Shown: positions 1 through 8,603, numbered from the stretch's first letter. The stretch: 64,000 nucleotides of DNA from Nocardia blacklockiae (GCF_015477355.1 NZ_JADLRJ010000009.1:124001-188000); one strand, 5' to 3'. Notes: generated by a model not told the origin, from the sequence alone. Made by a program: numbers and translations.

Positions 1-2
1 CG

Positions 3-152
3 CGTAAGTCCACCGCGATCCTCGTCACCGTCTGGGTCGCGACGTTCGTCCTGTACGTGTTCGTCAAGCCGGCTACTCCGGAGCACCCCGAGTTCACGCC
101 GATCGCGAATACCATTCCGAAATCGGTCGTTTCGTCGTCCACCGAGCACTGA
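3..152 (+). CDS. C-terminal end of a membrane protein (partial)
   Basis: The reading frame is already open at the window edge and stops with TGA at 150-152. The 49 visible residues contain one hydrophobic segment (about residues 5-20, rich in V, A, F and L) and a polar tail that ends STEH. In Nocardia and Rhodococcus an MscS-type mechanosensitive channel gene often lies between prfB and ftsE, so this could be its tail. That is inference from gene order, because no diagnostic motif lies inside the window. The gap to ftsE is 56 bases. Confidence 0.5.
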   Translation, partial: RKSTAILVTVWVATFVLYVFVKPATPEHPEFTPIANTIPKSVVSSSTEH

Positions 153-194
153 CGCGAATGTGACACCGCGCGGGAATGCCGGTTCTTCGCTGGC

Positions 195-200
195 TACACT
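195..200 (+). promoter_or_regulatory. -10 box of a leaderless ftsE promoter
   Basis: TACACT ends 8 bases before the GTG at 209, so the transcript would start at or next to the start codon. No Shine-Dalgarno sequence is visible before this GTG, which fits leaderless translation. Confidence 0.5.
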
Positions 201-208
201 GGCTGCTC

Positions 209-898
209 GTGATAACCCTGCGGAACGTCACCAAGTCCTTCCCGACCTCCACCAGGCCGGCGTTGGACAATGTGTCCGTCGAGATCGACAAGGGCGAGTT
301 CGTCTTCATCATCGGGCCATCCGGTTCGGGCAAGTCGACGTTCATGCAGTTACTGCTCAAGGATGTGAAGCCGACCTCCGGTGAGGTGCACGTCGCCGAT
401 TTCCGCGTCGACCGGCTGCCCGGCCGCCGGGTGCCCAAGCTGCGCCAGCGCCTCGGGTGCGTGTTCCAGGATTTCCGGCTGCTGCAGCAGAAGACGGTGG
501 AGCAGAACGTGGCCTTCGCCCTGGAGGTGATCGGCAAGAACCGCAAGTTCATCCAGCGCGCGGTCCCGGAGGCGCTGGATCTGGTGGGCCTGTCGGGCAA
601 GGCCGACCGGCTGCCCAGTGAGCTGTCCGGCGGCGAACAGCAGCGGGTCGCGATCGCGCGGGCGTTCGTGAACCGGCCGCTGGTGCTGCTGGCCGACGAG
701 CCCACCGGCAACCTCGACCCGGAGACCAGTCAGGACATCATGATGCTGCTGGAACGCATCAACCGCGTCGGCACCACGGTGCTGATGGCCACCCACGACA
801 ACCACATCGTCGACGCCATGCGCCGGCGGGTGGTCGAGCTGGATCGCGGCCGCCTGGTGCGCGACGAGGCGACCGGCGTGTACGGGGTGGGCCGGTAA
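209..898 (+). CDS. ftsE: Cell-division ABC ATPase FtsE
   Basis: This is the cytoplasmic ATPase of the FtsEX complex, which couples the divisome to peptidoglycan hydrolase activation at the septum. The 229-residue length matches the family. Walker A is GPSGSGKST (about residues 36-44), the signature is [14 protein letters not shown] (about 137-150) and Walker B is VLLADEP (about 160-166), followed by an H-loop in ATHDNH. The frame runs upstream to an ATG at 176, but GTG 209 gives the family-typical N-terminus VITLRNVTK and sits just after a -10 box, so it is preferred. The stop overlaps the ftsX start (TAATG), indicating coupled translation. Confidence 0.96.
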   Translation: MITLRNVTKSFPTSTRPALDNVSVEIDKGEFVFIIGPSGSGKSTFMQLLLKDVKPTSGEVHVADFRVDRLPGRRVPKLRQRLGCVFQDFRLLQQKTVEQNVAFALEVIGKNRKFIQRAVPEALDLVGLSGKADRLPSELSGGEQQRVAIARAFVNRPLVLLADEPTGNLDPETSQDIMMLLERINRVGTTVLMATHDNHIVDAMRRRVVELDRGRLVRDEATGVYGVGR

Positions 899-1803
899 TG
901 CGCGCGAGCTTCCTGTTCGGCGAGGTCTTCAACGGCCTGCGCCGCAACGTGACCATGACCATCGCGATGATTCTCACCACCGCGGTCTCGCTGACCATGC
1001 TCGGCGGCGGCCTGCTGGCGGTGCGGATGGCCGACAAGACCGAGCAGTACTTCCTGGACCGGCTCGAGGTCCGGCTGTACATGACCGACGAGGTGTCCGC
1101 AGGCGACCAGGACTGCTCCAAGGATCCGTGCCGGACGCTGATGGCCGACCTGAAGCAGACCTCCGGCGTGGTGTCGGTGCAGTACCTGAGCCGCGAGGAC
1201 GCGATCCGCGAGGCCAAGGAGAAGACCTTCAAGGACCAGCCCGAGCTGGCGGCCTACGTCAGCGAGTCGCCGCTGCCGGCCTCGCTGCGGGTGAAGATGC
1301 AGGACGCGGGGGAGTACCCGCGCATCTTCCAGGAGTTCCAGGGTCGCGAGGGCGTCGGTTTCGTCCGCAACGACAAGGATATCGTCGACCGGTTGGTGAG
1401 CCTGTTCGATGGCCTGCGCAACGCGGCGTTCGGCCTGGCGGTGCTGCAGGCGCTGGCGGCGCTGCTGCTGATCGCGAACATGGTGCAGATCGCGGCGTTC
1501 ACCCGCCGCACCGAGGTCGGCATCATGCGCCTGGTCGGCGCCACCCGCTGGTACACCCAGCTGCCGTTCCTGCTGGAGGCGGTGGCGGCCGCGCTGGCCG
1601 GCTCGGTGCTCGCGGTGATCGGCCTGCTCATCGCCCGCCCCCTGGTCATCGACCGGGCGCTCGGTGACCTGTTCGCCTCCAAGGTCTTTCCCCGCCTCAC
1701 CGGCGACGACATCGCGATGGTCGTGATGACGATCGTTCCGGTGGGCATCGTGTTCGCGGCGCTGACGGCCTACGGGACACTGCGGTACTACGTGCGGGAG
1801 TGA
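898..1803 (+). CDS. ftsX: Cell-division membrane protein FtsX
   Basis: This is the integral-membrane partner of FtsE. Its extracellular loop relays ATPase conformational changes to cell-wall hydrolases (RipC in mycobacteria). It has 301 residues: a cytoplasmic start, TM1 around residues 20-45, an extracellular domain of roughly 120 residues, and three C-terminal membrane segments in the FtsX permease fold (about 175-200, 220-245 and 270-292). The extracellular loop carries two close cysteines (DCSKDPC), which could form a disulfide. The ATG shares its A with the ftsE stop. In many actinobacteria smpB follows at once. Here it lies 6.8 kb away. Confidence 0.95.
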   Translation: MRASFLFGEVFNGLRRNVTMTIAMILTTAVSLTMLGGGLLAVRMADKTEQYFLDRLEVRLYMTDEVSAGDQDCSKDPCRTLMADLKQTSGVVSVQYLSREDAIREAKEKTFKDQPELAAYVSESPLPASLRVKMQDAGEYPRIFQEFQGREGVGFVRNDKDIVDRLVSLFDGLRNAAFGLAVLQALAALLLIANMVQIAAFTRRTEVGIMRLVGATRWYTQLPFLLEAVAAALAGSVLAVIGLLIARPLVIDRALGDLFASKVFPRLTGDDIAMVVMTIVPVGIVFAALTAYGTLRYYVRE

Positions 1804-1961
1804 GGCGGGACCTCCGTCCTCCGGAGTGGGGCACAACCTATCCGGGTTGAGGCAGATGACGTAGGTGGCGTGCTGGGATGGCCAATTCGGCTGTAGGGGG
1901 TGCGGGAACGGGTAAAGGGTGCGGGAATTCGCGTGGGGGTCGCGCTGTCGGCGGAGATCCG

Positions 1962-1967
1962 TAGGAT
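1962..1967 (+). promoter_or_regulatory. -10 box of a leaderless recQ promoter
   Basis: TAGGAT is separated by 7 bases from GTG 1975. This supports the downstream GTG rather than an in-frame ATG at 1900 as the recQ start. Confidence 0.5.
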
Positions 1968-1974
1968 GGCCTGC

Positions 1975-4203
1975 GTGAGTTCCCCCGAGACGCTCGAGAC
2001 GGTGGTCGACCAGCCCGGTGCGGGCGCGAAATCCGATGCGGCGCACGAGGTTCTGCGTCGCGTGTTCGGGTACGAGAGCTTCCGGGGGCTACAGGCCGAC
2101 ATCGTCGAGCAGGTCGTCTCCGGCGGCGACGCCCTGGTGCTGATGCCCACCGGCGGCGGCAAATCGCTGTGCTACCAGATCCCCGCGCTGGTGCGTCCGG
2201 GTGTGGGCGTGGTGATATCACCGCTCATCGCGCTGATGCAGGACCAGGTGGACGCGCTGAACGCGCTCGGGGTGCGCGCCGGCTTCCTCAACTCCACCCA
2301 ATTCCCCGACGAGCGCCGCACGGTCGAGGCGCAGTTCGTCGCCGGTGAGCTGGATCTGCTGTACCTCGCGCCCGAGCGCCTGCGCATCGACTCCACACTG
2401 CAACTACTGGATCGGGCGAAGGTGTCGGTCTTCGCCATCGACGAGGCCCACTGTGTCTCCCAGTGGGGCCACGACTTCCGCCCCGACTATCTGTCGCTGT
2501 CGATCCTGCACGAGCGCTTCCCGGACGTTCCCCGCATCGCGCTGACCGCGACGGCCACGGAGGCCACCCGCAAGGAGATCGCCGAGCGCCTCGATCTCAC
2601 CGGCGCCAAGCATTTCGTCGCGGGGTTCGACCGCCCCAACATCCAATACCGCATCGAGCCGAAGAACCGGCCGGATCAGCAGCTGCTGAACTTCATCAGC
2701 AGCGAGTACCCGGGCGAGGCGGGCATCGTCTACTGCCTGTCGCGCAATTCGGTGGAGAAGACGGCGGAGTTCCTCAGCCGCAACGGCATCGAGGCGCTGC
2801 CGTACCACGCCGGGCTGGACGCGCGCACCCGCGCCGCCAACCAGTCGCGGTTCCTGCGCGAGGACGGCTTGGTCGTCGTCGCCACCATCGCCTTCGGTAT
2901 GGGCATCGACAAACCCGACGTGCGCTTCGTCGCCCACCTCGACCTGCCCAAATCGGTGGAGGGCTACTACCAGGAGACGGGCCGCGCCGGGCGCGACGGC
3001 CTGCCGTCCACCGCGTGGATGGTCTACGGCCTCAACGATGTCGTGCAGCAGCGCAAGCTGATCGACAACTCCGAGGGCGACGCCGCCCACCGCCGCCAGT
3101 TGCAGCTGCACCTGGACGCCATGCTCGCGCTGTGCGAGACCGTGCAGTGCCGCCGCACCCAGCTGCTCGCCTACTTCGGCCAGCGCGGCGAGCCCTGCGG
3201 CAACTGCGACACCTGCCTGAATCCGCCGGAATCCTGGGACGGCACCGTCGCCGCCCAGAAGGTGCTCTCCACGGTGCTGCGGCTCAAGCGCGAGCGCGGG
3301 CAGAGCTTCGGCGCGGGCCACATCACCGACATCCTCGTCGGCAAGGCCAACCCGAAGGTGTTGCAGCACAACCACAACGAGCTCAAGGTCTTCGGCATCG
3401 GCACGGAGCTGCGCGACACCGAGTGGCGCGGCGTCGTCCGCCAGCTGCTCGCCCAGGCGCTGCTGGCGGTGCACGGCGAGTACGGCGTGCTCACCCTCAC
3501 CGAGGCCAGCCACGAGGTGCTGTTCTCCGGTCGCAAGGTGATGCTGCGGCGCGAGCCGGAACGGGCCAAGGCCGCGAAAGCCCCGCGCGCCAAGACCTCT
3601 CGCATGGCGGCGGCGGATCTGCCCCCGGCCGACGCCGACCTGTTCGAACGGCTGCGGGCCTGGCGCGCCGCGGTCGCCAAGGAGCAGGGCGTGCCCGCCT
3701 ACGTCGTCTTCCACGACGCCACGCTGCGCGAGATCGCGGCCCGCAAGCCGTCCGGCCTCACCGAACTCGGCGCGATCAGCGGCATCGGCGAGAACAAGCG
3801 CGCCAAGTACGGCGAGGGCGTGCTCGAGGTGGTGGCAGGCGGGGCGGGAGAGGCATCTTCGGGCTCCTCGGCACCGGCTTCCTCCGGGAGCGCGGCATCT
3901 ACCGCGGCATCCCGCGGCGCTACTGTGCCGGGCGCTACGGGCTCGCGCACTGCGGGTTCCGGCGGTGTGGGTCCAGGCGTCGCGGGATCGGGCGCTAAGG
4001 GGTCGCGCACTACGGGGCCGCGCCGAGCCATGTCCACCGAGTCGTCGGGTGGCGAGTCGGCGGGGCGCGAGTCGTCGGCCGCCGCTTCGTCGGGCGGCAA
4101 CGCTGCGGGGCGCGAGTCGTGGGGCCACGAGCCGCCGCCGGACTGGAACCATGAGCCGCCGCCGGACTGGGATTTCGAGCCGCCGCCGGACGAAAACTAC
4201 TGA
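1975..4203 (+). CDS. recQ: ATP-dependent DNA helicase RecQ
   Basis: This is a superfamily-2 3'-5' DNA helicase used in recombination and fork repair. Motifs in order are GGGKSLCYQ (motif I, about residue 60), the box [18 protein letters not shown] (about 155), TATAT, YCLSRNS, YHAGL, and the [12 protein letters not shown] and [10 protein letters not shown] motifs. A four-cysteine zinc module follows (CETVQC and CGNCDTC, about 385-420), then a winged helix and an HRDC domain near 555-620. A further ~120 residues are low-complexity Ser/Gly/Ala and end with repeated EPPPDW-type elements, which ordinary RecQ lacks. The start is GTG 1975, chosen because of the -10 box just upstream. Confidence 0.95.
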   Translation: MSSPETLETVVDQPGAGAKSDAAHEVLRRVFGYESFRGLQADIVEQVVSGGDALVLMPTGGGKSLCYQIPALVRPGVGVVISPLIALMQDQVDALNALGVRAGFLNSTQFPDERRTVEAQFVAGELDLLYLAPERLRIDSTLQLLDRAKVSVFAIDEAHCVSQWGHDFRPDYLSLSILHERFPDVPRIALTATATEATRKEIAERLDLTGAKHFVAGFDRPNIQYRIEPKNRPDQQLLNFISSEYPGEAGIVYCLSRNSVEKTAEFLSRNGIEALPYHAGLDARTRAANQSRFLREDGLVVVATIAFGMGIDKPDVRFVAHLDLPKSVEGYYQETGRAGRDGLPSTAWMVYGLNDVVQQRKLIDNSEGDAAHRRQLQLHLDAMLALCETVQCRRTQLLAYFGQRGEPCGNCDTCLNPPESWDGTVAAQKVLSTVLRLKRERGQSFGAGHITDILVGKANPKVLQHNHNELKVFGIGTELRDTEWRGVVRQLLAQALLAVHGEYGVLTLTEASHEVLFSGRKVMLRREPERAKAAKAPRAKTSRMAAADLPPADADLFERLRAWRAAVAKEQGVPAYVVFHDATLREIAARKPSGLTELGAISGIGENKRAKYGEGVLEVVAGGAGEASSGSSAPASSGSAASTAASRGATVPGATGSRTAGSGGVGPGVAGSGAKGSRTTGPRRAMSTESSGGESAGRESSAAASSGGNAAGRESWGHEPPPDWNHEPPPDWDFEPPPDENY

Positions 4204-4222
4204 GCGCCAGCGCCACTGGTCG

Positions 4223-4228
4223 TAGGAT
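4223..4228 (+). promoter_or_regulatory. -10 box of a leaderless promoter
   Basis: TAGGAT lies 6 bases before ATG 4235, identical in sequence to the recQ -10 box. It would transcribe the two-gene unit 4235-4776. Confidence 0.5.
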
Positions 4229-4234
4229 CCGAGC

Positions 4235-4471
4235 ATGACGACCAAGCTGTCGATCACGATGCCGGACGCCACCGCGGTGGCGGCGCGCAACGCGGCGGCA
4301 GCGGCGGGCAAACCCCTGTCCACCTGGATCGCCGACGTCGTGGACCGGGCCGCGTGGCGGGCCGCGTGCGACCACGACGCGGCCGTGATCCGCGGCCACG
4401 ACCTGCTCGGCGGCGAGTGGGCGCGGCGGCAGGCGGCGATCATCGCGGCGATTCGCGGCGGTCACGGGTGA
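4235..4471 (+). CDS. Putative antitoxin-like small protein (ribbon-helix-helix type)
   Basis: The 78-residue protein begins TTKLSITMPDATAVAARNAAAAAGKPLSTWIAD-like: a short beta strand followed by two helices, with a 'K-L-S-I-T-M-P' opening. This is the layout of ribbon-helix-helix (CopG/Arc-like) antitoxins, where the strand contacts DNA. The C-terminus (about 45-78) is alanine-rich and helical and could bind a toxin. The stop overlaps the GTG of the next gene (GTGA), so the two are translationally coupled. An antitoxin role is inferred from fold and gene order. It could instead be an ordinary small regulator. Confidence 0.7.
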   Translation: MTTKLSITMPDATAVAARNAAAAAGKPLSTWIADVVDRAAWRAACDHDAAVIRGHDLLGGEWARRQAAIIAAIRGGHG

Positions 4472-4776
4472 ACGCGCAGCGTGGCGAGATCATCCTCAGT
4501 CAGGAAACGTTGATTCCCGGCGGCATCATGTACCTGGTCGTCTCCGGCCACGACTACAACGCCGACCAGCCCGACCGCCGCATCGTCGTCGAGGTGGTCG
4601 GGCCGCAGTTCGCCGCCGCCGGCGCCTATCTCTACGACCTGGGCCCGGTGGGTGCGGCGGTGCTCGCCGCCCCGACCACCCAGCCGACGGATTGGCTGCA
4701 CGGCGAGCCGATCGCCACGGTCGACGACAGGGTGATGGCCGACATCGCCGATCGCCTGTCCCGGCACTTCCGGTAG
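4468..4776 (+). CDS. Possible MazF/PemK-like toxin
   Basis: The 102-residue protein starts at a GTG that overlaps the stop of the preceding gene. Its opening resembles the MazF/PemK fold: an RGEIIL strand like the family's RGEIWL, then a middle RRIVVEVVGP strand. The typical substrate-loop and catalytic residues are not clearly recognisable, so the family call rests on N-terminal similarity, size and pairing with a small RHH-like gene. If right, it would be an mRNA interferase kept in check by the upstream protein. A non-toxic SH3-like barrel is the alternative. Confidence 0.5.
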   Translation: MNAQRGEIILSQETLIPGGIMYLVVSGHDYNADQPDRRIVVEVVGPQFAAAGAYLYDLGPVGAAVLAAPTTQPTDWLHGEPIATVDDRVMADIADRLSRHFR

Positions 4777-4894
4777 CTCCGCGGCCACGACGAGGCGTTC
4801 GACCAGGCCTTGTCGGTAGCCGAGGCGTAACGCCGCCGACCGCGTCGACCCGATCGGCGTTTATCGCGAGCCCGGATCTGGGTACCGTTCCGGT

Positions 4895-5170
4895 ATGGCA
4901 CTCGGCGACGACGACGTGAATCGAGGGGACGGTGTCGCTCCCGGCCAGGGTGCCTTCGCGCCGTCGGAGAACACGGTCCGGCTCACGCCGTCGCCGGGAC
5001 AGGCGAACCCCTCGCCGGGACAGGCGACGGAAGCCGCACCCGCGACGGCGACCCGGCGAAGCGGATTCCGGCGGCGACCGCTGGGCCGCCCGCGGTGGTC
5101 GACGTTGCTGCTGCTGTCGGTGTGGGTCGCCGTGCTGGTCCTCTACCTGCAGGTCCGGCCGGGCGGATAG
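4895..5170 (+). CDS. Small single-TM protein, paralogue A
   Basis: The 91-residue protein has a disordered N-terminus with duplicated PSPGQA motifs, an arginine-rich stretch and one C-terminal membrane helix (about residues 68-87), ending LQVRPGG. A -10 box (TACCGT, 4883-4888) lies 6 bases before the ATG, so expression is probably leaderless. The C-terminal third matches the next gene (LGRPR, S-T-L/V-L-L, LYLQ), so the two are paralogues. A tail-anchored topology with the N-terminus in the cytoplasm is likely. Function is unknown. Confidence 0.6.
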   Translation: MALGDDDVNRGDGVAPGQGAFAPSENTVRLTPSPGQANPSPGQATEAAPATATRRSGFRRRPLGRPRWSTLLLLSVWVAVLVLYLQVRPGG

Positions 5171-5235
5171 GAGATCCGGCAATGTTCGTGCCATACCGAC
5201 CAACCGAAATGCTCGCGCGCGGCGGGCCGGGCGGA

Positions 5236-5241
5236 TAGCGT
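5236..5241 (+). promoter_or_regulatory. -10 box of a leaderless promoter
   Basis: TAGCGT ends 6 bases before ATG 5248. The second small membrane protein therefore has its own promoter and is not simply the tail of an operon. Confidence 0.45.
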
Positions 5242-5247
5242 GCCGCC

Positions 5248-5487
5248 ATGACCCACGACCAGGGCGGCGGTGATCGCTCCGACCAGTCCTCCGACTCCGG
5301 CTCCGCTTCCGGCGACGCGCCCGACGCCGCACAGTCGGTCCCCGGCCGTCGCGCCGAGGGCACCGTCGACGCCGGCTGGCTGCGCCCGCACGCCCGGCGC
5401 GCGCTGGGCCGCCCGCGGGTGTCGACGGTCCTGCTGATCGTTCTGTGGATCGCGGTGCTCCTGCTCTATCTCCAGCTACATCCTTAG
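5248..5487 (+). CDS. Small single-TM protein, paralogue B
   Basis: The 79-residue protein has an acidic, Ser/Asp-rich N-terminal half, then RRALGRPR and a C-terminal hydrophobic helix (about residues 58-76) ending LYLQLHP. The membrane half closely matches the preceding gene, while the soluble half is unrelated. This suggests a duplicated anchor carrying different cytoplasmic tails. The function is not recognised. Confidence 0.6.
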   Translation: MTHDQGGGDRSDQSSDSGSASGDAPDAAQSVPGRRAEGTVDAGWLRPHARRALGRPRVSTVLLIVLWIAVLLLYLQLHP

Positions 5488-5591
5488 CGCGCCACGGAAA
5501 TTCGCTCGCGCGGCGGCGCGCGGTTCTCTACCGTTGAGCACGGCCGTAACAAGGGGCGCTCCGGAATCTCCGGTCCGCGTTCCCCGTGTCG

Positions 5592-5661
5592 GTGCGGCCA
5601 CGCCATTCAGGTTGGCGCAGACCTTCCAAGTCTGTCGAGGTTCGAGTCCTCTACCAGCGGC
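5592..5661 (+). pseudogene. tRNA-Gly(TCC)-like remnant
   Basis: Three tRNA arms can be drawn in order. The D-arm stem is cgcc/ggcg (5602-5605, 5615-5618) with a loop containing the GG pair. The anticodon arm is cagac/gtctg (5619-5623, 5631-5635) with loop cttccaa, anticodon TCC. The T-arm has loop TTCGAGT (5642-5648) on a stem with four good pairs. The flanking acceptor halves do not pair, the variable region is only about one base, and no CCA follows. It therefore looks like a decayed tRNA or tRNA-like element. Chance cannot be excluded. Confidence 0.35.
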
Positions 5662-5794
5662 GCGTCCCGTCCGGTCGCCCGCGGTGCCGCGGCCCTGCGG
5701 GCTCTCCGTCCACGACGGGGGAGCCCCCGCCGCGCTGCCGTGACCGGGCGGGGCGTGTCCGCGCGAATGTTTGTGTGGGGGAAGGAGTTTCACC

Positions 5795-6442
5795 ATGTTC
5801 ACGACCGTGATGGATTGGCAGCGCACGCTGCTCTACCGCGACGGCAAGCTCGAGAAGGTGCTCGGGCCGGGCCGCCACCGTTACGACCAGCGCCGCTGCA
5901 CGCTGGTCGCGGTCGACATGCGCCCACGCCAGATGCAGGTGACCGGGCAGGAACTCCTCACCCGCGACGGCTTGTCGCTGCGGGTCAGCTTCACCGTGAG
6001 CTGGGTCGTCACCGATCCGCTGTCGTTCACCACCGGCGCGCAGTACCCGGAGACGGTGCTGTACGCCGCCGTGCAGGAGGCGGCCCGCGACAAGGTCGCC
6101 GCGCGCACCCTCGACGAACTGGTCGCCGACCGCGCGCTGCTCGCCGGCGCCGACGAGGTGGCCGCGGCCGTCGCGGATCTCGGCATCCGAGTGTCGAGCG
6201 TGCGCGCCCGCGACCTGATGCTGCCCGGCGAACTGCGCAAGGCGGCGCTGGAGACGGTGCTCGCCAAGGAGCGCGGCCGGGCCGAGTTGGAGCGGGCCCG
6301 CGCCGAGGCGGCGGCGCTGCGGTCGCTGGCCAACACCGCGCGACTGCTCGAGGAGAACCCGTCGCTGCTGCGCCTGCGCACCCTCCAGGTCGCCGCGACC
6401 CCCGGCACCCAGGTGGTGCTGGACCCGCGCGACCGGGCATGA
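5795..6442 (+). CDS. SPFH/Band-7 (slipin-like) protein
   Basis: The 215-residue protein begins MFTTVMDWQRTLLYRDGKL-like and holds a single SPFH domain: the GPGRHRY turn, alternating strands with LTRDGLSLRVSFTVSW (about 53-68) and a long Ala/Glu/Arg helix (about 145-185, AKERGRAELERARAEAAAL). SPFH proteins oligomerise at the membrane and organise lipid or protein patches. Unlike most slipins it lacks an N-terminal membrane helix, so any membrane association would be peripheral. The ATG is set by the strong GAAGGAG ribosome site at 5781-5787. Confidence 0.75.
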   Translation: MFTTVMDWQRTLLYRDGKLEKVLGPGRHRYDQRRCTLVAVDMRPRQMQVTGQELLTRDGLSLRVSFTVSWVVTDPLSFTTGAQYPETVLYAAVQEAARDKVAARTLDELVADRALLAGADEVAAAVADLGIRVSSVRARDLMLPGELRKAALETVLAKERGRAELERARAEAAALRSLANTARLLEENPSLLRLRTLQVAATPGTQVVLDPRDRA

Positions 6443-6485
6443 CGGACACCCGGCGGCACCCTGCGTGCCGCCGGGTGTCGTCCGT
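6442..6485 (+). terminator. Strong hairpin after the SPFH gene
   Basis: A perfect 14-bp inverted repeat (6445-6458 with 6466-6479) has a 7-base loop and is extended by ACG/CGT pairs. It starts right after the SPFH stop and has no T-run, as is usual in high-GC actinobacteria. Its right arm is also the beginning of the 70-bp repeat array. Confidence 0.6.
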
Positions 6486-6752
6486 TCCCGCCGAGCGAGC
6501 GCGTGCTGCCGGGGCTGTCCGTTCCGCCGAGCGCGCGCTTCCGGGTGTCGTCCGTTCCTGCCGAGCGAGCGCATGCCGCCGGGGCTGTCCGTTCCGCCGA
6601 GCGCGCGCTTCCGGGTGTCGTCCGTTCCTGCCGAGCGAGCGCATGCCGCCGGGGCTGTCCGTCCCCGCCGAGCGCGTGCTTCCGGGCGTTGTCCGTTCCT
6701 GCCGAGCGCATGCTGCCGGGGTGCTGTCCGTTCCGCCGAGCGCGTGGCATCG
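6471..6752. repeat. Four-copy 70-bp tandem repeat
   Basis: Units start at 6471, 6541, 6611 and 6682. The first two are exactly 70 bp, the third 71 bp, and the fourth is diverged and shorter. Each unit is made of two ~35-bp halves that share a TCCGTTCC-GCCGAGCG core, so the array grew from a smaller duplication. It lies between convergent genes and has no convincing start site, so it is read as non-coding. Confidence 0.85.
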
Positions 6753-6768
6753 CAGGTGCGGGTAGCGC

Positions 6769-7572
6769 TTACCGCCTGAGCTCGGCGCCTCCGCGCGGCA
6801 GATAGGTCACGAGGGTGTGTTCGCCGTCCAGGGTGCGCATCTTGGTGATCTCGAATTCGATGCGGCCGAGACTCGGATGGTGGACCACGCGGCTGTCGGA
6901 GGTCCGCGCGGCGAGGTCCTTCCTGCGCCACAGGCGCGCGAAATCCGCACTCTCGGTTTCCAATTCGCCGATCAACTCCGCGATGCCGGGCGCGGTGACG
7001 TCGTGCCCTGTCAGGGCGCGGAAGAACGCGACCGTCTGCGCGGCCTCAGCTTCCCAATCGTCGGCTGTCGCTCGCATGTCCGCGGAGGTGAAGGTGAACC
7101 AGAGGATGTTCCGCCTGGCGTCCGGCACCTGCGACAGGTCGCCGTAGAGCGTCTCCACACCGCGATTCCAGGCGACGACGTCGAACCGGCGACTGATCAG
7201 CAAGGCCGGATTCGGATCGAACTGGTCCAGCACCGCCTGGTACCGGTCCATGCCCAGCGCACTCGAGGACTCCGCCACGCGCGGCGGCATCTCGCCCGCC
7301 AACCGGAACAGATGCGCCGTCTCGACCTCGTCCAGGCCCAGGACGTCCACCAGGCTGTTCCACACTTGGCGGGACGCGCGCAGCTGCCGACCCTGCTCCA
7401 GCCACGTATACCAGGTGACGCTCATCCCCGCGAGCACCGCGACTTCCTCGCGCCGCAGGCCCGGAGTGCGCCGACGGCCGCCGGACGGCAGCCCGAGATC
7501 CTCGGGGCGGCGGCGTTCCCGCCGGCTCCGTAGAAACTCGCCCAGTTCCCGGCGCCGATTCGCGGCAGACAC
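6769..7572 (-). CDS. XRE-family regulator with MmyB-like ligand domain
   Basis: The 267-residue protein has an N-terminal helix-turn-helix (about 10-70: ELGEFLRSRRERRRPEDLGLP, RRTPGLRREEVAVLAGMS, WYTWLEQGR) and a C-terminal MmyB-type PAS-like domain (about 105-265) with the family pattern VAWNRGVETLYGD and VVHHPSLGRIEFE. Such regulators are thought to bind fatty-acid-like ligands and often control an adjacent oxidoreductase. The start is GTG. It is divergent from the SDR at 7700, so the 127-base gap is probably a shared control region. Confidence 0.85.
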   Translation of the reverse strand: MSAANRRRELGEFLRSRRERRRPEDLGLPSGGRRRTPGLRREEVAVLAGMSVTWYTWLEQGRQLRASRQVWNSLVDVLGLDEVETAHLFRLAGEMPPRVAESSSALGMDRYQAVLDQFDPNPALLISRRFDVVAWNRGVETLYGDLSQVPDARRNILWFTFTSADMRATADDWEAEAAQTVAFFRALTGHDVTAPGIAELIGELETESADFARLWRRKDLAARTSDSRVVHHPSLGRIEFEITKMRTLDGEHTLVTYLPRGGAELRR

Positions 7573-7608
7573 GTCACCATCATCGCACCGCTGATCCTGG
7601 TGGTCTCG

Positions 7609-7618
7609 CTACCGGTAG
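7609..7618. promoter_or_regulatory. Candidate operator palindrome
   Basis: CTACCGGTAG is a perfect 10-bp palindrome between the divergent MmyB regulator and the SDR gene. It is the clearest dyad in that gap and a plausible regulator site, though short. Confidence 0.3.
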
Positions 7619-7699
7619 AAGCGCTCTCTGGAGCCGTGCGGACGGCGGCCGCAGGATCGAGATACGGCCTCGCCGAGGCGTATTCGAGAGGGAGTGATC

Positions 7700-8545
7700 G
7701 TGCGCAGCGTATTCATCACGGGTGCCACCGGTGGCATCGGAACGCCGACGGTCCGCTTGCTGGCGGAGCGCGGGTACCGCGTCTTCGCCGGTGTGCGTGA
7801 CGTAGACAAGGCGAAGGTCTTCGACGGGCTCGACCACGTACTGCCCGTAGTCCTCGATGTGACCGATGAGGCGTCGGTCGCCGAGGCGGCTCGGGAGGTC
7901 GGTCGCCGCCTGGGCGGGGACACCCTGGACGCGGTGGTGAACAACGCGGGCATCATCATCGAGGGCCCGGTCGAACTGGTCGAGGAGACGGAGTGGGAGC
8001 GCGAGTTCCGGGTCAATGTCTTCGGTCCGGCGGCGGTGATCCGGTCGTTCCTACCTTTGCTGCGTGCGAGCCGGGGCAGGGTCGTCAATGTGACGGCTCC
8101 GACGGCGCGCCTGGCGGTCCCCTACAACGCTCCGATCTCGGCGAGCAAGGCCGCGCTCGCGTCGCTGAGCGTCGCGCTTCGCGGTGAGCTCGCGGCGTGG
8201 GGCATCAAGGTCGTGATGGTGGAACCCACCGGCACCGAGACCCCGATCTTCGCCCTCGCCGCCGAATCGGCGGACGAGTCACGGCAGCGGGCGGACCCGC
8301 GCGTGGTGGAACTCTACGCACCGATGATCGACGCGATCAGGGCATCGGCGGCGCGCATGCCCCTGGAGAAGCCCCAGGCCATCGCCTCGGTTCTGGTCAA
8401 GGCGATCACCGCGAAGCGACCGCGAACCCGCTACACCGCGGGTCGTGGCGCCGGGCTGCTGTCCGCTGTCGGCCGCCTGCCGGATCCGATCTCCGACGCC
8501 GTCGTCGCCCGGGCCATCGGTATCGCGGGGGTGGGCGCGCGCTAA
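7700..8545 (+). CDS. Short-chain dehydrogenase/reductase lacking the catalytic Ser and Tyr
   Basis: The 281-residue protein has the Rossmann motif TGATGGIG (residues 7-14) and NNAG (about 80-83), and keeps the lysine of the active site (K150). The catalytic tyrosine position of the usual YSASK is isoleucine (I146), and the serine 13 residues earlier is alanine (A133). A normal SDR reduction is therefore unlikely. It may bind nucleotide without catalysis or use another mechanism. GTG 7700 is preferred over GTG 7694 because GAGAGGGAG lies at proper spacing. It is divergent from the MmyB regulator. Confidence 0.85.
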   Translation: MRSVFITGATGGIGTPTVRLLAERGYRVFAGVRDVDKAKVFDGLDHVLPVVLDVTDEASVAEAAREVGRRLGGDTLDAVVNNAGIIIEGPVELVEETEWEREFRVNVFGPAAVIRSFLPLLRASRGRVVNVTAPTARLAVPYNAPISASKAALASLSVALRGELAAWGIKVVMVEPTGTETPIFALAAESADESRQRADPRVVELYAPMIDAIRASAARMPLEKPQAIASVLVKAITAKRPRTRYTAGRGAGLLSAVGRLPDPISDAVVARAIGIAGVGAR

Positions 8546-8589
8546 CGCCTCGTTCGACCGGCGCGGAATATTTGGTTGCTCCCGGCCAT

Positions 8590-8595
8590 TACTGT
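8590..8595 (+). promoter_or_regulatory. -10 box of smpB
   Basis: TACTGT ends 8 bases before the smpB ATG and no ribosome-binding site is visible. This is another leaderless arrangement. Confidence 0.45.
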
Positions 8596-8603
8596 TGACC
8601 GTT

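Noticed and set aside
6471-6752. CRISPR array
   Set aside because: Units are contiguous 70-bp tandem copies with no unique spacers, and no cas genes lie nearby.
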